Origin: an uncultured Ignavibacteriota bacterium
GTDB taxonomy: Bacteria; Bacteroidota; Ignavibacteria; Tepidaquicellales; Tepidaquicellaceae
NCBI GenBank assembly: GCA_937915485.1
Contig: CALGII010000341.1
Span: 1 to 6,860 of the forward strand
DNA length: 6,860 bases
Reading direction: 5' to 3'
Part shown: in pieces, positions 1-5,611 of the stretch
How the letters are laid out: every line of letters starts with the position of its first letter
Position numbering within the stretch: position 1 is the first letter of the stretch
Translations under genes and position numbers: made by a program
Notes under the pieces: generated by a model
The model's database searches: none
The model's input: the letters and a program-made list of their open reading frames with translations, nothing else
Told to the model about the DNA's origin: nothing

Positions 1-1178
1 ACCCGAACTATCAGTCGAACGGTTATTTTTACGTGAATTACACCGCTCCGTCTCCCCTGCGTACGGTCATAGCAAGATATAAAGTAAAAACGTCCGACCC
101 TGATAAAGCGGACTCTCTCAGCGAATATAAAATACTCGAAATCAATCAGCCGTATTCCAACCATAACGGCGGCACGGTGATGTTTGGTCTCGACGGTTTT
201 CTTTATATAGGTATGGGTGACGGCGGAAGCGGAGGCGACCCGCAGAACAACGCTCAGAATCTTCAGGTGCTGCTCGGGAAAATGCTTCGCATAAACATTA
301 ATGATACGACAGCAACAAAACGATATGTCATACCGAATACAAATCCGTTTTACAATAATCCTTCAGCGGGACGCGAAGAAATTTTCGCCTGGGGTCTGAG
401 AAATCCGTGGAAGTTCACACAGGACGCCGTAACTGGATTGATTTACGTCGGCGACGTCGGGCAGAACGCCTGGGAAGAAATCGATATTCTGCAAAACGGG
501 AAAAATTACGGATGGCGGGTTATGGAAGGATTCGCTTGCTATAATCCTTCATCGGGATGCGATACATCGGGAAAAACACTGCCTATAAAGGTTTACAGCC
601 ACGCGAGCGGCAACTGCTCCGTAACAGGCGGCGCTGTTTACAGGGGCTCACGCAGACCCGAACTTACCGGCGCCTATATATATGGCGATTACTGCTCGGG
701 TATGGTATGGATGCTTCGATACAATAACGGAACGGTTACTTCGGACTCGCTTCTTGTTCAGAAGAACATCCTGATTAGCGGGATAGGAACGGACAAAAAT
801 AATGAAATGTATTTCATTCACACCGCGGCGACAGGAAAAATCTACAGGTTCAATAGAAGCCCCCTTGCCGGAATTACAAATAATCAGAATTCATCGCCCG
901 GCAACTTTTATTCGAGTCAGAATTATCCGAATCCGTTCAACCCAGCGACTAAAATAAATTTTTCCGTTCCGAAACGGGTTTTCGTCTCGCTCAACATTTA
1001 TAATTCTTCAGGAAAACTTATAAGAACGCTGGTCAATACTTTTCTTCAGAAAGGAGAATATGAATTTATCTGGAACGGAACCGACGATTTCAACGCTCAA
1101 CAGTCGAGCGGTGTGTATTTCTGTAAAATGTCCGCGGAAGATTACGGCGAAACAAGGAAAATGGTGCTGATGAAATAA
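1..1178 (+). CDS. PQQ-dependent sugar dehydrogenase (GSDH family) with T9SS sorting tail, 5' truncated
   Basis: This is a secreted beta-propeller enzyme expected to oxidise sugars or similar alcohols with pyrroloquinoline quinone. The reading frame is open to the window's left edge (first full codon at position 3, reading PNYQSNGYFYV), so the GTG at 33 is an internal valine and the true start lies outside. Family marks are HNGG near 162, GMGDGGSGGDP near 210-242, GLRNPWK near 393-413 (the Arg-Asn pair that contacts PQQ in soluble glucose dehydrogenase), GDVGQNAWEEID near 450-485, NYGW near 504-515, and GGAVYRG followed by GAYIYGDYCSG. Several cysteines (CYNPSSGC, GNCS, DYCSG) fit an extracellular protein. 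From about 906 a linker gives way to a T9SS type A tail with QNYPNPFNP, an Ig-like strand region and a final MVLMK. Export by T9SS to the surface or medium is inferred from this tail. The exact substrate cannot be read from the sequence. The stop TAA directly abuts the stop of the convergent transporter gene. Confidence 0.93.
   Translation, partial: PNYQSNGYFYVNYTAPSPLRTVIARYKVKTSDPDKADSLSEYKILEINQPYSNHNGGTVMFGLDGFLYIGMGDGGSGGDPQNNAQNLQVLLGKMLRININDTTATKRYVIPNTNPFYNNPSAGREEIFAWGLRNPWKFTQDAVTGLIYVGDVGQNAWEEIDILQNGKNYGWRVMEGFACYNPSSGCDTSGKTLPIKVYSHASGNCSVTGGAVYRGSRRPELTGAYIYGDYCSGMVWMLRYNNGTVTSDSLLVQKNILISGIGTDKNNEMYFIHTAATGKIYRFNRSPLAGITNNQNSSPGNFYSSQNYPNPFNPATKINFSVPKRVFVSLNIYNSSGKLIRTLVNTFLQKGEYEFIWNGTDDFNAQQSSGVYFCKMSAEDYGETRKMVLMK
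906..1175 (+). other. T9SS type A C-terminal sorting domain (coding part of the PQQ dehydrogenase)
   Basis: The last roughly 90 residues form a separate module after a Ser/Asn-rich linker (NNQNSSPGNF). It starts with SSQNYPNPFNPATKINFSVP and continues through LNIYNSSGKLIRTLV, WNGTDD and SSGVYFCKM to a basic, hydrophobic end (RKMVLMK). This is the pattern of Por-type secretion tails common in Ignavibacteria and other Bacteroidota/Chlorobi-group bacteria. It is also the main evidence in the window for the organism's lineage. Confidence 0.88.
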
Positions 1179-2444
1179 TCACACGGGGAAAATTCTCATT
1201 CCGAAGTATATTATAGTGAGAGCGATAAGTATTATTACAGTCGACCAGCCGATTACGTTATTGAACAGTCTGTTCGTGTGATCGCCCATTACTTTTTTCT
1301 TGTTCACAATCAGCATAATTGATACAAGCACTATAGGCAGAAACATTCCGTTAAGAATCTGAGATATGAGTGTGATTTTAATCAGAGGAGCATCAGGCAT
1401 AAGTATTATCGCCATTGAAATTAAAAGCATTCCGGTATAGAGTATAAAAAATTCCGGCGCTTCTTTCCATTTCTTGTCTATGCCCGCTTCGAAGCCGAAC
1501 GCCTCGCAAATGTAGAACGACGCGGCAAGAGGAAGTATAGTAGCCGAAAATATCGACGCTATAAACAGACCGAACGCGAATACCACGGCGGCAAGATTGC
1601 CTGCAAGCGGCATCAGTGCCAGGGCCGCGTCCTTTGCTTCATTTATTACAACTCCCTGCGGATGAAGCGTCGACGCGCAGGCGATTATTATGAAAAACGC
1701 GACAACGACCGTTGCAAGGCAGCCGATTATAATGTCGAGAAGTATGTACCTGTAGTTCTCTTTCTTCAATCCTTTTTCGATGACCGATGACTGCATGTAA
1801 AAAAGCATCCACGGGGCAATAGTCGTACCGATAACTCCAATGACTATTCCAATGTAACCCGAATCCACGTTTGCTTTCGGATGTATTATCGAACTTCCGA
1901 TTTCGCTCCAGTTTGGATTCCCCATCAGCGCGGAAATAATATACATGAAGAGCGCGAGGCTGAATATGATGAACACTCTTTCGGCGATTTTATAATTACC
2001 TTTTACCACGAGTAACCACACGGCAATCCCCGCCAGTGGAACGGAGATGTACTTGCTAATTCCGAGCACTTCCATGCTGCCCGCGACACCCGCGAATTCC
2101 GTCGTCGAGTTTCCGATATCAGCGATAAGGAGTCCGAGAAAAATAAAAAAAGTTGTCTTCAAGCCGGAGTTTTCCCTTATGAGGTCGGCAAGTCCCTTGC
2201 CCGTAACCACTCCCATTCTCGCGTTCATTTCCTGTATCACAATCAGAACCACAAAGGCGGGGATGAGCGTCCAGATTAGATTGTAGCCGTAAAGCGCTCC
2301 CGCGACCGAATACGTAGTTATGCCGCCCGCGTCGTTGTCCACGCTGCCGGTGATAAGCCCGGGACCCAGTATCGCGAAAAATATCGCGATGTTTCTGTAT
2401 AATGCTCTTCGCCTTGTTCTGAATACTCTCCCGAACATCGTCAC
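1179..2444 (-). CDS. NRAMP-family (SLC11-like) divalent metal transporter, NRMT-like, probable Mg2+ transporter
   Basis: This 421-residue membrane protein has about 11 hydrophobic segments and the NRAMP fold signature. TM1 begins ILGPGLITG, and aligning GPG and the following GY places the canonical DPGN at D38-A39-G40-G41. TM6 reads IGVIGTTIAPWMLFYMQSS, which aligns with VGIIGATVMPH... of bacterial MntH and puts Ala210-Pro211-Trp212 where Met-Pro-His is expected. The TM1 aspartate is therefore kept, but the soft sulfur ligand that favours Mn2+/Fe2+ is gone. In Deinococcus Nramp, changing that Met to Ala is known to admit Mg2+ and Ca2+. Together with the MgtE-type sensor encoded just upstream, Mg2+ uptake is the best guess, and calling it MntH would be misleading. 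The GTG at 2444 overlaps the upstream gene's TGA by four bases and has AAGGA 7 nt upstream. An ATG at 2438, with GGAG 5 nt upstream, is an equally good start and shortens the protein by two residues. No terminator was seen, and the stop abuts that of the convergent dehydrogenase gene. Confidence 0.9.
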   Translation of the reverse strand: MTMFGRVFRTRRRALYRNIAIFFAILGPGLITGSVDNDAGGITTYSVAGALYGYNLIWTLIPAFVVLIVIQEMNARMGVVTGKGLADLIRENSGLKTTFFIFLGLLIADIGNSTTEFAGVAGSMEVLGISKYISVPLAGIAVWLLVVKGNYKIAERVFIIFSLALFMYIISALMGNPNWSEIGSSIIHPKANVDSGYIGIVIGVIGTTIAPWMLFYMQSSVIEKGLKKENYRYILLDIIIGCLATVVVAFFIIIACASTLHPQGVVINEAKDAALALMPLAGNLAAVVFAFGLFIASIFSATILPLAASFYICEAFGFEAGIDKKWKEAPEFFILYTGMLLISMAIILMPDAPLIKITLISQILNGMFLPIVLVSIMLIVNKKKVMGDHTNRLFNNVIGWSTVIILIALTIIYFGMRIFPV

Positions 2445-3691
2445 TCCGTCTTCCTTTTATCGAGAAGGTCTTCGACGATGTCGTCGATTACAACGACGCC
2501 TTCCATTTTCTTCTCGTTGTTTATTACGGGTATTGCCAGAAGGTTGTATTTAGCGATAATTTCCGCGAGTGAATCAAGTTCGTCGTCATCATACACGTAA
2601 GCGACCGTTCTTCTCATTATATCGTTCAGAATCATGTTCGGGTCGGCGATTACAAGGTCGCGAAGCGACACGGTTCCCTTAAGCCTGTTATCGTTGTCAA
2701 CGACATACAGATAGTAAATCGTATCCGATTCCGGTTTTTCCGTGCGGAGAAATTCAAGCGTATCCTCTACTGTTATATTTTCCTTGAACGAAAGAAATTC
2801 AGTCATCATCAGGCTTCCAACAGTATCATCCTTATACTGAAGGATTTCCCTGATGTCGTCCGATGATTCTTTTTCAATTTCGTTAAGAAGTTGTTCCGCC
2901 TTGTCATCTTCGAGTTCATCGATGAGGTCGGCGGCTTCGTCGGCGGGCATTTTTTCTATTACGTCGGCGGCCTTTTCGATTGAAAGGCTTTCAATCATTT
3001 CCACCTGCGCTTCGGGTTCGAGTTCTTCAAGAACGTCGGCTGCTTTTTCTTCGTCGAGGGATTCGAACAGCGCTTTTCCCGATTTCTTGTCGAGGTCTTC
3101 GATGACATCTGCAAGATCCGACGGATGAAGCGTGTGAAGTTTCGTGTAAGGTTTCGAAAGTGTTATGCCGAAAGTTGAGTAATCAACGGCCTCGACGTCG
3201 TCAAACAGTATGTACCTGCCGGGTACCTTAAGCCTTAAAGGCGATAGCAGAGAGGATACCGGCCGCTCGATTCCGAGGCGCCTGAAAATACCGTCCATTC
3301 CGACGTCAACCGCCACGGCGTAAGAGCCTGAGGCGATTTTAACGAGCCGTACATCGTTCACGCGAACTAATTTACGACCGTTTATATCAAGTATCTGCTT
3401 GTCAAGAATGTTTTCGGCGAGATAAAGAATGTTAGTGCCTTCGGGAATCACGTAATCGATTGGTTCATCGCAGTAAACGACGCAGTCGAACTGTATGCGC
3501 CGGATGTCGAAATTGCTGAAATCGAGAATCCTGTCCTGTCCTTTAATTCTCGCCTTAACCGCTACAACGCGCGGCTTCTCCTTCGAGAACGTCACGAGAA
3601 CATCCTTAACTCTGCCGACAGGCTCGCCTGAATTGTCAAAAAATTTTCTGCCGAGGATGTTGCTCAGATAGTATGTGACAAGAAAACTCAT
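2441..3691 (-). CDS. PRC-barrel / MgtE N-terminal / tandem CBS domain protein, probable Mg2+ sensor for the adjacent transporter
   Basis: This soluble, acidic protein of 416 residues has no membrane segment. Two PRC-barrel-like units come first (about 8-75, around YLSNILGRKFFDNSGEPVGRVKD, and about 90-175, around ILDKQILDINGRKLVRVNDV). An MgtE N-terminal superhelix follows (about 187-285) with repeated helices such as DLADVIEDL, AADVLEEL, AADVIEKM and AADLIDEL. A CBS pair completes the protein: CBS1 about 290-350, opening DDTVGSLMMTEFLSF as in MgtE, and CBS2 about 353-412, ending GVVVIDDIVEDLL. In MgtE, the N domain and CBS pair bind Mg2+ through acidic residues and close the channel when Mg2+ is high. 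Here that module is present without the channel domain. The acidic stretches DELEDDKAE and YDDDELDSLAE are candidate Mg2+ sites, although the CBS pair could bind a nucleotide instead. The gene overlaps the NRAMP-like gene by four bases, so a regulatory role on that transporter is inferred. The ATG at 3691 lies just before the first PRC unit. No clear Shine-Dalgarno site precedes it. Confidence 0.9.
   Translation of the reverse strand: MSFLVTYYLSNILGRKFFDNSGEPVGRVKDVLVTFSKEKPRVVAVKARIKGQDRILDFSNFDIRRIQFDCVVYCDEPIDYVIPEGTNILYLAENILDKQILDINGRKLVRVNDVRLVKIASGSYAVAVDVGMDGIFRRLGIERPVSSLLSPLRLKVPGRYILFDDVEAVDYSTFGITLSKPYTKLHTLHPSDLADVIEDLDKKSGKALFESLDEEKAADVLEELEPEAQVEMIESLSIEKAADVIEKMPADEAADLIDELEDDKAEQLLNEIEKESSDDIREILQYKDDTVGSLMMTEFLSFKENITVEDTLEFLRTEKPESDTIYYLYVVDNDNRLKGTVSLRDLVIADPNMILNDIMRRTVAYVYDDDELDSLAEIIAKYNLLAIPVINNEKKMEGVVVIDDIVEDLLDKRKTE
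2444..2456 (-). promoter_or_regulatory. Ribosome binding site(s) for the NRAMP-like gene, inside the end of the upstream gene
   Basis: Reading on the minus strand, AAGGA (2456-2452) lies 7 nt before the GTG at 2444, and GGAG (2447-2444) lies 5 nt before the ATG at 2438. Both sit in the last codons of the PRC/MgtE/CBS gene, so translation of the two genes is probably coupled. The spacing does not settle which start is used. Confidence 0.6.
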
Positions 3692-3725
3692 ACTACGTAA
3701 ATTAAAGGTTTCGAAAAATGCTCAC

Positions 3726-3744
3726 GGGATATTTTTCACATCCC
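3726..3744 (-). promoter_or_regulatory. RNA-type hairpin upstream of the PRC/MgtE/CBS gene
   Basis: On the minus strand GGGATGT-GAAAA-ATATCCC forms a 7-bp stem with one G-U pair and a 5-nt loop. Because of the G-U pair it folds well only as minus-strand RNA. It ends 34 nt before the ATG at 3691 and spans the stop codon of the doubtful small ORF. There is no T-run directly after it, only ATTTTT about 6 nt later, so it is not a standard terminator. A leader or attenuator role is possible but unproven. Confidence 0.3.
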
Positions 3745-3945
3745 TAACAACATAAACGCCAATTTCAGGTTATTGCTTCTTATACGCTGTCGGGGTGAAT
3801 ACTTTTTTGAATATGAATAATGATACTTTCCGGTTTCTTTATCTATCAGTAATGAAGGATGACATACATTATCAGTAACAGCGTAATCGTTTCCGTTCAA
3901 GATACCCAAATATGATTTTTTATTATAGAGAATTTTTAATCCCAA
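3736..3945 (-). CDS. Doubtful small ORF, hypothetical protein or gene remnant
   Basis: A 69-codon frame could start at TTG 3945 with AAGGA 9 nt upstream. It stays open upstream only to a TAA at 3979-3981 and has no ATG near its beginning. The product, with pieces such as YNKKSYLGILNGNDYAVTDN and IDKETGKYHYSYSKKY, is basic, Tyr/Asn/Lys-rich and not recognised as any family. It has no signal peptide or clear membrane segment, and the base composition is more AT-rich than the neighbouring genes. It lies in the leader position 44 bases upstream of the PRC/MgtE/CBS gene on the same strand. It may be a leader peptide, the tail of a decayed gene, or non-coding. Confidence 0.2.
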   Translation of the reverse strand: MGLKILYNKKSYLGILNGNDYAVTDNVCHPSLLIDKETGKYHYSYSKKYSPRQRIRSNNLKLAFMLLGM

Positions 3946-3990
3946 AATAACTTTTCCTTCACGAGATGTCTTTTGTAATTAATTCTTCAT

Positions 3991-4020
3991 AAAAATAAAA
4001 AGCCCGCTCACCGCGGGCTT
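3991..4020 (-). terminator. Intrinsic terminator of the histidine ammonia-lyase-like gene
   Basis: On the minus strand the sequence AAGCCCGC-GGTGA-GCGGGCTT gives an 8-bp, GC-rich stem with a 5-nt loop, followed at once by TTTTATTTTTATG. It begins 31 bases after the lyase stop codon, the normal place for a rho-independent terminator. Little T-run follows on the plus strand, so it mainly serves minus-strand transcription and separates the lyase transcript from the downstream transport operon. Confidence 0.92.
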
Positions 4021-4051
4021 AGTATTTTTCTTCTACTACTAACTTCTGCTC

Positions 4052-5578
4052 TTAGTAAATTTTCAATTCTCCGATTTCCTTTTCCACCGCGTGCAGAATG
4101 TCCCTGCTCTTGACGCATGCCATCATGTTGTTATGGTCTTTGAAGAGAGGTCTGTCAATCTCGAGATGCTCTACGACTTTTCTGACCGCCGTATGCGCCG
4201 CTTTTGTTCCTTTGCCTACTTTATATTCCCTGAAGTCAATCGCCTGCGCAGCCGCAATGAATTCGATTCCGAGAATGCCGTACGCATTTTCGAGTATCTG
4301 TCTCGTCTTCAACGCAGTGTTCATTCCCATGCTGACGAAGTCTTCCTGGTCGGCTGCCGCGGGAATTGACTGTATCGACGCCGGCGCCGATAATATTTTC
4401 TGTTCTACAATCATCATATCCGCGGTGTACTGGCTGAGCATGTGTCCGGAAAACATACCCGCGCCTTTTGTAAGGAAGGCGGGAAGACCGACGCTCAGTG
4501 CGGGATGAAGCAGCCTGTTAAGTCTTCTTTCCGAAAGCACGCAGACCATAGTAACAGCCGCTCCGAGCATGTCGAGAGGCACACTTATAGGCGACCCCTG
4601 AAAGTTCGCTCCTGTCAGAACAACTTCATCATCCGGCAGGAAAATCGGATTGTCTCCAACTCCGTTAAGTTCAATCTCCACCTGTTCGCGGGTCCATCTT
4701 AACTGGTCGCGCGCCGCGCCGATGACCTGCGGGGTCGAACGCATCGAATACGCGTCCTGAACCTTAACCTTCACCTTGCCGAGCAAATCGGAACCGTCAA
4801 TCATTCTTTTAATGTTTTCCGCCGAAGTCACAGCGCCCCTGAAGCCTCTCAGCGCGTGGAGTCTCGTATCGTAAGGTTTCATGTTCGCCATCAATGCTTC
4901 GAGGGTCATCGCGGCGGCGATTTCAGCCTGCTTGAGAAGTCTTTCTATTTCATAAACCTGCAGACACGCCATCCCGTTAATAACGTTGCTTCCGTTGATT
5001 GCCGCGAGTCCGTCGCGCGCCTGAAGACCCGGAACGGGTATTCCCGCTTTTTTCAGCGCTTCCGCTGTCGTCATTCTTTCGCCCTTATAAAATGAATCTC
5101 CTTCTCCCATCAACGATAATGCTATCTGGCTCATAGGCGAAAGGTCGCCGCACGCGCCCACGCTGCCCTTCATGCAGGTGACGGGCGTTACGCCCTTGTT
5201 CAGCATGTCAACATACGTCTGTGTGATGACGGGACGGCAGCCCGAGTAACCGTTCGCGTGAACGTTAATGCGCGCGAGCATCGCCGCGCGGACTATTTCT
5301 ATCGGGAAAGGTTCGCCGATACCGGCCGCGTGGTTGTATATAAGAAATTTCTGGAATTCCTTTACCTGTTCGTCGTTAAGCACCACGTTCGCGAGTTCGC
5401 CGATTCCAGTGTTAACTCCGTACATTATCTCCTTCGCTACAATTCTTTTTTCAAGGAATCCCCTGCATTTTATTATTCGCGCTACCGCGTCAGGATGAAG
5501 TTCTACTTTCGCTCCGTTTACCGCAACGTTGTAAACATCCTCGATTTTCAGATTCTTACCTGTGATTATTACCGGCAT
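4052..5578 (-). CDS. hutH: Histidine ammonia-lyase-like MIO enzyme with an Ala-Cys-Gly cofactor triad
   Basis: This enzyme of the aromatic amino acid lyase family most likely removes ammonia from L-histidine to give urocanate, in the cytoplasm as a tetramer. Its 508 residues match HutH length (about 510 in Pseudomonas putida). Active-site positions are conserved: Tyr53 in YGVNTGIG, His83 in NHAAGIGEP, Asn195 in INGS, Gln274/Tyr277/Arg280 in QDAYSMR, Phe326 in GANFQG, and Glu412 in DQEDFVSMG. The glutamate, where phenylalanine lyases have Gln/Asn, supports histidine as substrate. The self-forming MIO cofactor normally comes from Ala-Ser-Gly, but here the motif is GSVGACGDLSP, with Cys143 (codon TGC at 5150-5152) exactly at the catalytic serine position. 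In the Pseudomonas enzyme a Ser143Cys change is reported to keep activity, so this is probably a working variant. Residue 82, usually Ser in HutH (SHAAG), is Asn. The ATG at 5578 has AGGAG 6 nt upstream. No hutU, hutI or hutG lies in the window, so the role in histidine catabolism is inferred. A different amino acid substrate or aminomutase activity remains possible. Confidence 0.88.
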   Translation of the reverse strand: MPVIITGKNLKIEDVYNVAVNGAKVELHPDAVARIIKCRGFLEKRIVAKEIMYGVNTGIGELANVVLNDEQVKEFQKFLIYNHAAGIGEPFPIEIVRAAMLARINVHANGYSGCRPVITQTYVDMLNKGVTPVTCMKGSVGACGDLSPMSQIALSLMGEGDSFYKGERMTTAEALKKAGIPVPGLQARDGLAAINGSNVINGMACLQVYEIERLLKQAEIAAAMTLEALMANMKPYDTRLHALRGFRGAVTSAENIKRMIDGSDLLGKVKVKVQDAYSMRSTPQVIGAARDQLRWTREQVEIELNGVGDNPIFLPDDEVVLTGANFQGSPISVPLDMLGAAVTMVCVLSERRLNRLLHPALSVGLPAFLTKGAGMFSGHMLSQYTADMMIVEQKILSAPASIQSIPAAADQEDFVSMGMNTALKTRQILENAYGILGIEFIAAAQAIDFREYKVGKGTKAAHTAVRKVVEHLEIDRPLFKDHNNMMACVKSRDILHAVEKEIGELKIY

Positions 5579-5584
5579 AGATAA

Positions 5585-5589
5585 CTCCT
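5585..5589 (-). promoter_or_regulatory. Shine-Dalgarno site of the ammonia-lyase gene
   Basis: AGGAG on the minus strand, 6 nt before the ATG at 5578, is the clearest ribosome binding site in the window and fixes this start. It lies in the 33-base gap after the peptidase gene, which fits co-transcription with separate translation initiation. Confidence 0.75.
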
Positions 5590-5611
5590 AAGTTTATTTT
5601 ATTAATGATTT

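Larger units (their letters stand above)
3692..4051. other. AT-rich intergenic region between the lyase gene and the PRC/MgtE/CBS gene
   Basis: This 360-base stretch holds the intrinsic terminator of the lyase gene (3991-4020), the doubtful small ORF (3736-3945) and the hairpin at 3726-3744. The promoter of the two-gene transport operon should lie here, downstream of the terminator on the minus strand, but no convincing -35/-10 pair or Bacteroidota-type TAnnTTTG element was found. The region was searched by eye for the Mg2+ M-box riboswitch core (GAGGCTCC and related conserved loops), and it was not seen. Confidence 0.6.

Noticed and set aside
33..35. GTG as the start of the sugar dehydrogenase
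   Set aside because: The frame is open upstream to the window edge, and the preceding residues (PNYQSNGYFY) belong to the family fold, so this codon is an internal valine.
1179..2444. Naming the transporter mntH
   Set aside because: The DPGN and MPH motifs that define Mn2+/Fe2+ MntH proteins are replaced, so the symbol would imply an unsupported substrate.
2853..3128. Ser-rich plus-strand frame of 91 codons
   Set aside because: It is the antisense image of the Asp/Glu-rich MgtE helices of the minus-strand gene (GAN/GAY codons read as serine codons in reverse), not a separate protein.
3692..3990. Mg2+ (M-box) riboswitch before the transport operon
   Set aside because: Looked for because of the inferred Mg2+ role, but the conserved core segments are not visible and the region is AT-rich with only one short hairpin.
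4091..5584. Several plus-strand frames of 76-136 codons opposite the ammonia-lyase
   Set aside because: All lie wholly or almost wholly inside a well-supported minus-strand gene and show no family motif or ribosome binding site.
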